Source of the DNA: Acrocarpospora catenulata
Lineage (GTDB): Bacteria > Actinomycetota > Actinomycetes > Streptosporangiales > Streptosporangiaceae
Assembly (NCBI RefSeq): GCF_018476525.1
Contig: NZ_JAHCST010000085.1
Location: forward strand, 1 to 33,911
Length of the DNA: 33,911 bases
Reading direction: 5' to 3'
The notes below the pieces were generated by a model. The model was not told the origin of the DNA and did no database searches. It saw nothing but the letters and a program-made list of their open reading frames with translations. A program made the position numbers and the translations under genes. Shown one piece after another: positions 22,231-30,041 of this stretch. Each line of letters starts with the position of its first letter. The first letter of the stretch is position 1.

Positions 22231-23175
22231 ATGACCACCTATTCCCAGCCGGGACACGGCCAGCCAGATCCGGGCCTGAGCGCGATCGTGAGCGAGCGGC
22301 GTCAGCTCATCAACCTCGCCTACCGGCTCCTGGGCTCCCTGGCCGATGCCGAGGATGTCGTACAGGAGACCTACGCCCGCTGGTACGCCATGTCCCGGCA
22401 GCAACAACAAGCCATCGAATCCCCCGGCGCCTGGCTGACGAAGGTCGCCGGCCGCATCTGCCTGGACCTGCTCGGCTCGGCCCGGGCCCGGCGCGAGAGC
22501 TACGTGGGCGAATGGATCCCTGAGCCACTGCCCGACCACACAGAGTGGATCAACGGGCGGCCGGGCGGCACCACGGCCGACCCGGCCGATCGGGTCACCC
22601 TCGACGAGTCGATCAACATGGCCTTCCTCGTCGTGCTCGAATCGATGACCCCCGCCGAGCGCATCGCGTTCATCCTGCACGACGTCTTCGGCTACCCCTT
22701 CGCCGAAGTCGCCGAAATCGTCGGGCGGACACCGGCAGCATGCCGCCAGTTGGCCTCCTCGGCCCGCCGCCGCATTCGCGCGTCACAGCCCCCCGCGACT
22801 CCAGCAGCGCCATCATCCAGCACTGTCAGAGACTTCAAACAAGCCTGGGAAGCCAAGAACATCGACGCCCTCATCGCCCTCCTCGACCCCGACGCCACAG
22901 CGATCGTCGACGGCGGCGGCCTGGCCAGCGCCGGCCTCCGCCCGATCGAAGGCAGCGAGCAGATCGCCCGCTACGTGCTCACCATCGCCAGCAGGGCACC
23001 CGACCTCACGATCCTGGAGCGCACGGTCAACGGCCAGCCCGGCCTGGTGGCTCAACAAGACGGCGTCACCGTAACGGTGGCAGCGTTCGACGTCACCAAC
23101 GACCGCATCAAACACATCTGGGCAGTACGCAACCCCGAAAAGCTCCGCCCTTGGACAGCAAGCCCACAGCACTAA
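22231..23175 (+). CDS. sigJ: ECF41-family (SigJ-like) RNA polymerase sigma factor
   Basis: 314 residues from ATG 22231. Sigma region 2 covers about 22-95 (LAYRLLGSLADAEDVVQETY), region 4 about 125-180 (VLESMTPAERIAFILHDVFG, YPFAEVAEIVGRTPAACRQL), and residues ~195-310 form a SnoaL-like fold (FKQAWEAKNIDALIALLDPD, AIVDGGG). In this group the SnoaL tail replaces an anti-sigma factor and tunes activity from within. No carboxymuconolactone decarboxylase or oxidoreductase gene, the usual ECF41 target, lies beside it; instead a small membrane protein diverges from a matching promoter. A GGGAG lies 11 nt before the ATG. Confidence 0.9.
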   Translation: MTTYSQPGHGQPDPGLSAIVSERRQLINLAYRLLGSLADAEDVVQETYARWYAMSRQQQQAIESPGAWLTKVAGRICLDLLGSARARRESYVGEWIPEPLPDHTEWINGRPGGTTADPADRVTLDESINMAFLVVLESMTPAERIAFILHDVFGYPFAEVAEIVGRTPAACRQLASSARRRIRASQPPATPAAPSSSTVRDFKQAWEAKNIDALIALLDPDATAIVDGGGLASAGLRPIEGSEQIARYVLTIASRAPDLTILERTVNGQPGLVAQQDGVTVTVAAFDVTNDRIKHIWAVRNPEKLRPWTASPQH

Positions 23176-23238
23176 CTCGAACACCGATCTCTGGCTCATG
23201 CGTGGGGTTGGACGACAACCTCCAGTTAATCTGCCGGG

Positions 23239-23600
23239 GTGAACCGCGTGGAGCGTGTGGCCGGTGCGATCGTGGGCTCGGCGGTGGGTGACGCTCTCGG
23301 GGCGCCGTTCGAGTTCGGTCCGCCGGGTGCGTTCTCGGCTGCTTTCCCCCCGCCCTCCGCGCCGCGATCGACCTGGGGAGCGACACCGACACCGTCGCCA
23401 CGGTCACCGGCGCCCTGGCCAGAGCCGTCTACGGACTGCCCGCGATCCCCACCCGATGGACGAAGCCTCTGCACGTTCCCCTCCCCAGAAGCGGCGGCCG
23501 GACCCTGCGCCTGCCGCACCTACTGGAACTCGCCCATGCGCTGACAAACCGGACCCCGCCAGCGAACGACCCCACGCCACGCCAGGAGCCAGATTTCTGA
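23239..23600 (+). pseudogene. ADP-ribosylglycohydrolase with internal deletion and frameshift
   Basis: From GTG 23239 the first 35 codons read NRVERVAGAIVGSAVGDALG, APFEFGPPGAF, the N-terminus of ADP-ribosylglycohydrolases with its metal-site approach. At about 23350 the match jumps, in another frame, to ALRAAIDLGSDTDTVATVTG and ALARAVYGLPAIPTRW, the C-terminal DTDT metal motif and following helix. The ~200 residues between are missing. The C-terminal frame ends at TGA 23598-23600. No active enzyme can be made; the deletion looks old enough to have no repeats at the junction. Confidence 0.8.
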
Positions 23601-23672
23601 GATCACGAGCCAAGAAGCAACGAACCCTCATTGACACCACTTTTTGGTACCGTAGAGAGGTATCATCGCGGA

Positions 23673-23873
23673 ATGGAACTTCGACTCCGCCTGCCTGATG
23701 AGGTCCACAGCCGACTGCGGGTCGTGGCTGAGGAGGACGGCAACAGCCTGAACACCGAGATCGTGATCGCGATCGAGGAGCACCTCGCGCGCCGTCAGAC
23801 CAGTGCGGTGCGGGCCATCGCCCGCAAGGTCGCCCAGCGCGACGCGGAACTACTGCACCGCCTCTCCCAGTGA
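23673..23873 (+). CDS. RHH-type antitoxin of the Doc toxin
   Basis: 66 residues from ATG 23673 (an upstream frame to 23631 has no ribosome-binding site). MELRLRLPDEVHSRLRVVAE gives the beta-strand and first helix of a ribbon-helix-helix fold, and NSLNTEIVIAIEEHL the second helix. The C-terminal helix (AVRAIARKVAQRDAELLHRL) should wrap around the toxin. It probably represses its own operon; TTGACA lies at 23631 and the repeated GGTAYC near 23645-23664 could be operator. It overlaps the toxin gene by 4 bases. Confidence 0.8.
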   Translation: MELRLRLPDEVHSRLRVVAEEDGNSLNTEIVIAIEEHLARRQTSAVRAIARKVAQRDAELLHRLSQ

Positions 23874-24271
23874 CCGTCTATCTGACCACGACCGATGTCC
23901 TGGCCGTCGCCGAGGAGATCCTGCCTTCGATCGGCCTGCGCGACGGCGGTCTCCTGCACGCTGCCGTTCTACGCCCACAGACCAGTCTGTACGGCCAGGA
24001 CGCGTACGCTGACCTGTGGACCAAGGCCGCGGCCCTGATGCAGAGCCTGATCATCGGCCACCCTCTGGTCGACGGCAACAAACGACTGGGCTGGACATGC
24101 GCCGTCGTCTTCCTGGAATTGAACGGCGAGACCCTGTCCGGCACCAATGCCGACGCTGCCGAGGAACGGGTCATCGCCGTCACCACCGGCGAACTCGACG
24201 ACGTGACCGAGATCGCCAAGAAACTCCGCGAACTGTGTCCGGATGACGGCCGAGGCCCCACGGACTCCTGA
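23870..24271 (+). CDS. doc: Doc-type (Fic fold) toxin
   Basis: 133 residues from GTG 23870, overlapping the antitoxin stop (GTGA). The catalytic motif HPLVDGNKRLGW (64-75) matches Doc (HxFxDANKR) rather than Fic (HPFxxGNGRxxR): Lys replaces the second Gly, as in P1 Doc, which phosphorylates EF-Tu instead of adding AMP. The usual Phe is Leu. The upstream beta-hairpin region (RPQTSLYGQDAYADLW) is the flap that holds the target. Predicted to halt translation when the labile antitoxin is lost. Confidence 0.88.
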   Translation: MTVYLTTTDVLAVAEEILPSIGLRDGGLLHAAVLRPQTSLYGQDAYADLWTKAAALMQSLIIGHPLVDGNKRLGWTCAVVFLELNGETLSGTNADAAEERVIAVTTGELDDVTEIAKKLRELCPDDGRGPTDS

Positions 24272-24444
24272 CACACGACCCTCCGACCATGCGGGACCCG
24301 CCCAGCTTCCACCTTGGCGGCAACGCGACGCATCGTCCGCCGGAACCACCCGATCAAGCGGCTTCCGATGGAGTCGGGCCCACTCGAAGCCGGCGAGCTC
24401 CGGCCAGATCTCCGCCTCGTCTTCGGTACTTCGAGTCGAAATGG
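24272..24444. other. gap after the Doc gene, no gene recognised
   Basis: No start with a ribosome-binding site and no recognisable family in any frame. A leftward frame contains WPELAGFEWARLHRKPLDR but has no start or partner motif I can name. The gap continues to 24715 and its second half holds the hairpin cluster listed next. Confidence 0.4.
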
Positions 24445-24518
24445 CCCCACGCCTGCACCTGCCGGGGGCGTGGGGGCGGCAGCCCCCACCTCGGGGGGTT
24501 CGGGGGGTCGTCCCCCCG
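24445..24518. repeat. three stacked G/C hairpins, two mutually exclusive
   Basis: Hairpin A: CCCCACGCC (24445-24453) with GGCGTGGGG (24467-24475). Hairpin B: GTGGGGGC (24470-24477) with GCCCCCAC (24482-24489), loop GGCA. Hairpin C: CGGGGGG (24501-24507) with CCCCCCG (24512-24518), loop TCGT. A and B share bases 24470-24475 and cannot form together, as in attenuators. The block lies between converging transcription units (Doc rightward, NB-ARC leftward). It may be a dispersed actinomycete repeat or a two-way terminator. Confidence 0.6.
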
Positions 24519-24531
24519 TATAAACGACGAA

Positions 24532-24574
24532 GGAGACCCACGGAAGCGAGCAAAGCTCGCGACCACAGGTCTCC
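24532..24574. repeat. nested inverted repeat
   Basis: Outer arms GGAGACC (24532-24538) and GGTCTCC (24568-24574) enclose, across two 7-nt internal-loop strands, an inner hairpin GCGAGC AAA GCTCGC (24546-24560). It is symmetric enough to form a cruciform. From 24575 to 24715 I see no gene. Confidence 0.6.
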
Positions 24575-24715
24575 GTCTCCGAGTGGAGCTAACAGTTGCT
24601 TACTCGAACACTGCCTTGCAGGTAGAAGGGTTATGTCGTGCTCTGAGAGCTACGCCAGACCCTGGAGACCGTACGTGAGCAGTTGCATGCGACTGTCACG
24701 TGCCAGACAAAAGTG

Positions 24716-27700
24716 TCAGGCAGGTCCCTTGCGATGACACCTTTTGAGCTTCCTACCTGAGCCGCAGGGGCAAGCACTGTTCAACGCAAGAGAGCGAGCT
24801 TCTTGCAAACCTTTCATAGTGGGGTGGTCGGGCCCGTAGGCGGCCTGGGTTATCGCCAACGCCCGCTCAAACAGCGGAACCGCCTCACCCGACCTACCCA
24901 GATCACTGAAACTGGCCGCCAAGTTACTCAGCCTGACGGCGACAGTGGGGTGGTCGGGCCCGTAGGCGGCCTGGGTAATCGCCAACGCCCGCTCAAACAG
25001 CGGAACCGCCTCACCCGACCTACCCAGATCACTGAAACTGGCCGCCAAGTTACTCAGCCTGACGGCGACAGTGGGGTGGTCGGGCCCGTAGGCGGCCTGA
25101 GTGATCGCCAACGCCCGCTCAAACAGCGGAACCGCCTCACCCGACCTACCCAGATCACACAAACTCGCCGCCAAGTTACCCAGCCCGACGGCGACATCGG
25201 GGTGATCGGGGCCGTAGGCGGCCTCCGCGATCGCCAACGCCCGCCCCAGCAGCGGAACCGCCTCAGCCGACCTACCCAGATCGTACAAACTCAGCGCCAA
25301 GTTACCCAGCCCAACGGCGACAGCGGGATGGTCCGGGCCGTAGGCGGCCTCCGTGATCGCCAACGCCCGCTGCTCCAACGGAACCGCCTCACCCCACCTA
25401 CCCAGATCACGCAAAATCACCGCCAAGTTACCCAGCCGGATGGCGACAGTGGGGTGGTCGGGGCCGTAGGCGGCCTCCGTGATCGCCAACGCCCGCTCAA
25501 ACAGCGGAACCGCCTCACCCGACCTACCCAGATCACGCAAACTCGCCGCCAAGTTACCCAGCCTGACGGCGACATCGGGGTGATCGGGGCCGTAGACAGA
25601 CTCCGTGATCGCCAACGCCCGCTGCTCCAACAGAACCGCCTCACCCGACCTACCCAGATCACGCAAACTCGCCGCCAAGTTACCCAGCTTGACGGCGACA
25701 GTGGGGTGGTCGGGGCCGTAGGCGGCCTCCGTGATCGCCAACGCCCGCTGCTCCAACAGAACCGCCTCACCCGACCTACCCAGATCACGCAAACTCGCCG
25801 CCAAGTTACCCAGCCAGATGGCGACATCGGGGTGATCGGGGCCGTAGGCGGCCTCCGTGATCGCCAACGCCCGCTGCTCCAACGGAACCGCCTCACCCGA
25901 CCTACCCAGATCACCAAGGCTGGCCGCCAAGTTGCCCAGCCTGACGGCGACATCGGGGTGATCGGGGCCGTAGACAGACTCAGCGATCGCCAACGCCCGC
26001 TGCTCCAACGGAACCGCCTCACCCGACCTACCCAGATCACGCAAACTCCCCGCCAAGTTACCCAGCAATGTGGCGACATCGGGGTGGTCGGGGCCGTAGG
26101 CGGCCTCCGTGATCGCCAATGCCCGCTCAAACAGCGGAACCGCCTCACGCGGCCTACCCAGATCACTGAAACTGGCCGCCAAGTTGCTCAGCCTGACGGC
26201 AACAGCGGGGTGGTCGGGGCCGTAGGCGGCCTCCGTGATCGCCAACGCCCGCTGCTCCAGCAGGACCGCCTCACCCGACTTACCCAGATCACCAAGGTTG
26301 ACCGCCAAGTTACCCAGCCCGACGGCGACATCGGGGTGATCGGAGCCATATTCAGACTCAGCGATCGCCAACGCCCGCAAAGCGATGTCAACAGCGCGGC
26401 CATGGCTGCCCTGCACTCTGTGGAAGATCGCACTACTGTTGAGCACGCGTCCTAGGAGAGCGGGTTCGCTACTTTGCCGGTACCGGCTGGTGAGGGCGTC
26501 GATGTGTGGAGTGAGCTGCCTCCACCGTGGCCATCCTGAGGGATCGTACTGCGGGTCATCGGGTAGCGTGGCGGCCAGCCAGCCCAGGGCGGTGTCGCGG
26601 GCGGTGTCCGGGTCGGGTTGATCCTCATGGGTGCCGGTGAGCAGGACCGCTTGCATAAGTCGGTGCATGCTGATGGTGTCCTGGGTGAGGGTGACCATGC
26701 TGTAGGAGCTGAGCAGGCCCAAGGCCTCATCGATGTCGATCACGTCGGCGGTGTGCGGCAGGATGCTGCGCGGTATTTGGTCGGGTGCGTACTGGGCGAG
26801 GATGTACAGGAGCTGGACGGCTAGGGGATTGCGCTGGTTGATGGTGGTCAGGGTGATCTGCCAGAGGCGTGCGATAGTGCGCTCGGCTTGTCCGCCGTCG
26901 GCTGTGGCTGCATGCATGCGCGCGGGATGATCGGCTAGCAGCGCCAGGTAGCGGTCCAGGCTAATGCGGGTCTGAGCGATGTAGGCTGCGGCCTGTTCCA
27001 GCGCCAGCGGGAGGAAACCGAGTTCTTCCGCGAGCTGCCGAGCGAGGATTTCGTCACTGTCGCTGGTGTGCCCAGCCACTTTCATGATCAGTTTGGTTGC
27101 GGAGCCGGGGTCCAGGACGTCGAGGGGAATCGGGGTGGCAAGGCGGTGCCAGCCGATGTCGCGGCGGGTGGTGATCAAGACATGTCCGCTGGACAGCTGG
27201 CCCAGGAGCGGCTGGACGTGGTGCGGATCCTCGACGTTGTCCAGTACCAGTAGCCACTGGGTATGTGCCTGGAGCCAGTTCAGCGCCCATTGAGCTGCTT
27301 GCTGGCCGGTCTCGGCCAGCAAGATCGTTGTGGGAAGCAGACGTCCAGTCAGGGCGGCAAGTCCCGCCTCGATCTGTTCTTCATCGTTGGCTGTGATCCA
27401 CCAGCGCAGTTGGTAGCGGTCGCGGCAGTTGTGCGCGTGATGGAGTGCCAGCTCTGACTTGCCGACGCCGCCCAGCCCGTACACCGTCTGGGTGACGACC
27501 ACGTTCTCCTCATCGGCCAGCGCGGCACCCAGTCGCGCCAGGGCCTGATCTCGCCCGACGAAGATTCGGGCAGGGGTTCTAGGCAGATTGTTCATACCCG
27601 GAGGCGGCTGTACATCGGCCGGATGCGGCAACTCCGGCGACGGGGTGGAGATCTGCGGCATTCCCGCCAGCGTAGCCTGGACGTCGGCGATACCAGCCTG

Positions 27701-28165
27701 GAGCGCGCGGGCGTCGGCCTGCCTCAGCGTCTCGGGCAGGCCGCCACGATCGACGGCCACCTCATGGACCGTCTGCTCTGCCGCACTCTCCACCAACTGG
27801 ACGAGACGATCCAGGTCAAGGTCATGCCGAGCAAGAAACTCTTCACCAGTTTCCCCTTGGTGTGCCCCTCGCTGCGATCGAGCAGCAAGCAGTGGGGTGA
27901 GGGCCGCCTTGAGCGCCTGGGCGAATGAGTCGGTTTCGCCGACTCCGGCTTCATACCAAGCCGAGCGAGGCCCGCTCAGCAACCGGCGGATCGTGTCGGC
28001 CAACTGGTCCCCTTCAGCACCTTTCGGTAAATGCGCCCTGACCAGCTTCACTGTCTTCTTTAGGACCGCTTGCCGCTCACTGTCGGTGAAGCTTTTTCCC
28101 GTTACCCCGACAGCACGCTCCAAGACTTCCTCGATCACCCACCCGAGGAGGATCTCAGCAACCAC
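24716..28165 (-). CDS. NB-ARC/TPR STAND ATPase with C-terminal SEC-C motif
   Basis: 1149 residues from GTG 28165 (GAGAGGGG 9 nt upstream; ATG 28213 lacks one). Residues 1-190 are a helical N-terminal domain I do not recognise (EILLGWVIEEVLERAVGVTG). NB-ARC spans about 200-480: Walker A GLGGVGKSE (230-238), Walker B WLLVLDNVEDP, sensor VLITTRRD and GFLPLALEQAAAYI. A helical linker leads to 12 full 42-residue TPRs plus a partial one (597-1115; consensus RALAITEAAYGPDHPxVAVR). The end is CPCGSGRKLKRCH (C1132, C1134, C1143, H1144), a SEC-C zinc motif. STAND proteins are ligand-triggered switches; several defend against phages, others regulate transcription. The TPR array would sense and the N-terminal domain would act. 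No nuclease, TIR or protease motif is visible at the N-terminus. Confidence 0.85.
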   Translation of the reverse strand: MVAEILLGWVIEEVLERAVGVTGKSFTDSERQAVLKKTVKLVRAHLPKGAEGDQLADTIRRLLSGPRSAWYEAGVGETDSFAQALKAALTPLLAARSQRGAHQGETGEEFLARHDLDLDRLVQLVESAAEQTVHEVAVDRGGLPETLRQADARALQAGIADVQATLAGMPQISTPSPELPHPADVQPPPGMNNLPRTPARIFVGRDQALARLGAALADEENVVVTQTVYGLGGVGKSELALHHAHNCRDRYQLRWWITANDEEQIEAGLAALTGRLLPTTILLAETGQQAAQWALNWLQAHTQWLLVLDNVEDPHHVQPLLGQLSSGHVLITTRRDIGWHRLATPIPLDVLDPGSATKLIMKVAGHTSDSDEILARQLAEELGFLPLALEQAAAYIAQTRISLDRYLALLADHPARMHAATADGGQAERTIARLWQITLTTINQRNPLAVQLLYILAQYAPDQIPRSILPHTADVIDIDEALGLLSSYSMVTLTQDTISMHRLMQAVLLTGTHEDQPDPDTARDTALGWLAATLPDDPQYDPSGWPRWRQLTPHIDALTSRYRQSSEPALLGRVLNSSAIFHRVQGSHGRAVDIALRALAIAESEYGSDHPDVAVGLGNLAVNLGDLGKSGEAVLLEQRALAITEAAYGPDHPAVAVRLSNLAASFSDLGRPREAVPLFERALAITEAAYGPDHPDVATLLGNLAGSLRDLGRSGEAVPLEQRALAIAESVYGPDHPDVAVRLGNLAASLGDLGRSGEAVPLEQRALAITEAAYGPDHPDVAIWLGNLAASLRDLGRSGEAVLLEQRALAITEAAYGPDHPTVAVKLGNLAASLRDLGRSGEAVLLEQRALAITESVYGPDHPDVAVRLGNLAASLRDLGRSGEAVPLFERALAITEAAYGPDHPTVAIRLGNLAVILRDLGRWGEAVPLEQRALAITEAAYGPDHPAVAVGLGNLALSLYDLGRSAEAVPLLGRALAIAEAAYGPDHPDVAVGLGNLAASLCDLGRSGEAVPLFERALAITQAAYGPDHPTVAVRLSNLAASFSDLGRSGEAVPLFERALAITQAAYGPDHPTVAVRLSNLAASFSDLGRSGEAVPLFERALAITQAAYGPDHPTMKGLQEARSLALNSACPCGSGRKLKRCHRKGPA
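24866..26377 (-). repeat. twelve tandem 126-bp units coding the TPR array
   Basis: Each unit codes 42 residues, with exact period and no gaps, and neighbouring units are highly similar at DNA level. Units 11 and 12 encode identical peptides and are nearly identical in DNA. Because 126 is a multiple of three, the antisense strand is also open over the whole array. Confidence 0.9.
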
Positions 28166-28386
28166 GCGGCAACGCCCCTCTCGTCCTAAACGGCCTCCAC
28201 CCCGGCCATCCAACCTCTGACGACAGTCTGGCAGCGAACGGGCTCAACCGTGCGATAAGCCGAAGGAAGCGGCAACAGCAGGCTTGTGTGATAGAGAACA
28301 CTAGGTCCTCAATCGGCCCCTTACCGAACAGGACCGGGCCAGAAGCTTGTTCACCAAGGATTCCCTAAGGTCCCGCAGGCCACGAA

Positions 28387-28412
28387 CCCGACGAGCGAGG
28401 GCGCTCGTCGGG
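28387..28412. terminator. hairpin between the GntR and NB-ARC genes
   Basis: CCCGACGAGCG and CGCTCGTCGGG, perfect 11-bp arms with a 4-nt loop, 39 nt past the stop of the leftward GntR gene and 222 nt before the NB-ARC start. It should separate the two leftward units. The rest of 28166-28450 shows no gene. Confidence 0.75.
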
Positions 28413-28450
28413 CTTGATCGCTTGTGCGGCAGATCAGGTAGCGGCAACTG

Positions 28451-28969
28451 CTATGAGTCAGGCCAATTGTCTTCGTGCTCTACGAAGGTTCCCTTCCCGT
28501 GACTGGTGCTTACCCAACCCTGCTGCTTAAGTACCGCGAAAGCACGCCCGATGATAGCCCGGCAAACGCCGTAGCTCCTGGTCAAGACTTTTACGCTCGG
28601 CAGTGCCTCGTTCGGCAGATGCGTTCCGTCGCGGATTTCTTCGATAAGGTCACTGGCGATCGACCAGTATTTGGTCTCTTTCCGGATGGGTAGACGTGGA
28701 GGGTGAATCGAACGTTGACCGACGAACGTCCCACGCCCGTGGACAAGGTATGCGATGTTCGCGTCACGAAGGACTCTGAGCGCCCGATTCACGGTGTTGC
28801 GACCGGCCCCGAAGCGCTCCATAAGCTCTGTTGTGCTCGGAAGCATATCGCCTGCCTTGAGTTCATTGTCCGAAATCTGAACTCGAAGGATGTGCTCGAT
28901 TTGCAGATAGAGCGGCATCGGGCCGCTCCTGTCCACCTGCGCATCATGGGATGACAGAAACACACTCAC
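28451..28969 (-). CDS. GntR-type regulator made of two winged-helix domains (second copy)
   Basis: 172 residues. Domain 1 (about 18-85): PLYLQIEHILRVQI, LPSTTELMERFGAGRNTVNR, GRGTFVGQRS. Domain 2 (about 98-168): YWSIASDLIEEI, LPSVKVLTRSYGVCRAIIGR, GKGTFVEHEDNWP. It is a paralogue of the gene at 2057-2581: same length, same domain order, same final motif, same start context (GGAGTGAGTGTG, with GTG 28969 or, if GGAG is the ribosome-binding site, GTG 28963). Sequence identity is moderate, so the split is old. No effector domain. Upstream on the same strand lie a small unknown gene and a HATPase, possibly co-transcribed. Confidence 0.8.
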   Translation of the reverse strand: MSVFLSSHDAQVDRSGPMPLYLQIEHILRVQISDNELKAGDMLPSTTELMERFGAGRNTVNRALRVLRDANIAYLVHGRGTFVGQRSIHPPRLPIRKETKYWSIASDLIEEIRDGTHLPNEALPSVKVLTRSYGVCRAIIGRAFAVLKQQGWVSTSHGKGTFVEHEDNWPDS

Positions 28970-29035
28970 TCCGATCGAGCGACACCGGCAAATAATGCCG
29001 TAGATGGTTATCGAATGAACCGCAAATACGGTCTG

Positions 29036-29344
29036 CTAAGCCGCGAACCCTCCCCCATCGATATTCCTCGAAGATGCCATCAGGGCAAGGGCATGGGCAA
29101 TCAGTCTCACCATCTGAGGAGAGGCGCGACCCAGCTCTACAAACCCGGTTCCGAATTCGTTGACGTCTGCCCTGAGATATGGCAACTCGTCATTTCGGCC
29201 CATGCTGGCTAGGGCTTCTTTGAGGGCGGATACGGAGCATTGAGCCTCCGCCCATGCCCGAACATAGGACACACCTTCATCCAGAAGAAATGCGGGGTCG
29301 CCGTCAATGCCCAAATCTGAGCGCTCCACATGCTCGTCAGCCAT
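29036..29344 (-). CDS. small acidic unknown protein after the HATPase
   Basis: 102 residues, ATG 29344 with GGCGGGA upstream. Acidic N-terminus (EHVERSDLGIDGDPAFLLDE), helical C-terminus (SPQMVRLIAHALALMASSRN). Its start lies 8 bases inside the end of the HATPase gene, so the two are coupled. In actinomycetes HATPase genes are often paired with tiny partner genes next to an XRE regulator; this one does not look like DUF397. Function is unknown. Confidence 0.55.
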   Translation of the reverse strand: MADEHVERSDLGIDGDPAFLLDEGVSYVRAWAEAQCSVSALKEALASMGRNDELPYLRADVNEFGTGFVELGRASPQMVRLIAHALALMASSRNIDGGGFAA

Positions 29345-29849
29345 TGATCCCGCCCCCTGTTCGTCCTTGCCTCAGAGGTTGAGGGGATCCAGTTCTAGGT
29401 GTATCCAATTCACACCAGACGGATTTACCTGTGACAGTCGGATTGACGCCCCATCGGTCAGCGCAATTTTCTATCAGAGCAAGTCCGCGACCGTCCTCCT
29501 CGGTTGGTTCGGCATTTCTGCACGAAGGAAGTGCGGTTGCGTCGGAATCCCGTACTTCCAAGCGCAGTGTGTTGGATGCGTACATCAATAGGAGCGTGAT
29601 GGAGTGCGTATCAGCCGCATGTCGAATTGCGTTCGTGGCCAACTCCGACGCCAGGAGTTCACAGGAGTCGACGAGTTCATCCAACGCCCACCGCGTGAGG
29701 TGCTTCCGGATCCATCGACGCGCCACGGCCACGGCCGGCGGCTCTGAGGGCAGGAGCAGGGCACGGGAACGGTAGGTGCTCGCGGGTGTGCTCGCCCACG
29801 GACTGTATGGACGCGCTGCGTCGTCTGAATCGCCCTGGAACCGCGACAT
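29337..29849 (-). CDS. HATPase_c_2 anti-sigma-like kinase
   Basis: 170 residues from ATG 29849 (GGGAGG 7 nt upstream; longer frame from 29900 rejected). GHKL fold: helix LASELATNAIRHA (N73 in the N-box), EVRDSD (D101 in the G1 box), EEDGRGLALIENCADRWG (G2 box, 118-135). These are the ATP-binding parts of RsbW/SpoIIAB-like anti-sigma kinases. It diverges from the regulator at 30042, an arrangement common in actinomycete regulator clusters. Target sigma factor unknown. Confidence 0.82.
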   Translation of the reverse strand: MSRFQGDSDDAARPYSPWASTPASTYRSRALLLPSEPPAVAVARRWIRKHLTRWALDELVDSCELLASELATNAIRHAADTHSITLLLMYASNTLRLEVRDSDATALPSCRNAEPTEEDGRGLALIENCADRWGVNPTVTGKSVWCELDTPRTGSPQPLRQGRTGGGING

Positions 29850-30041
29850 TCCCGCACCTCCCTTGCGCAATGGCCGTTGGGCTCGTGATCGTTCGATCAC
29901 GGTTCAAGCGTCGTGGGTGTGGGTGTTGCATCGCGAGCGCGTCTAGGTCGCATCTTGTGTTTCTGGTACTCCTATGGTCTCGTCTAGGTCTCCTCTGTTA
30001 TGTTTTAGGACTGAGCTGCATAGCGGTGGAGGGTCCCCACT

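Noticed and set aside
24866-26377. Possible CRISPR array
   Set aside because: Direct repeats are 126 bp, contiguous without spacers, and encode in-frame TPR units.
24803-26455. 550-residue open frame on the plus strand
   Set aside because: It is antisense to the TPR array; a 126-base period keeps the opposite strand open. Its product is a low-complexity repeat of QRNRLTRPTQIT with no family.
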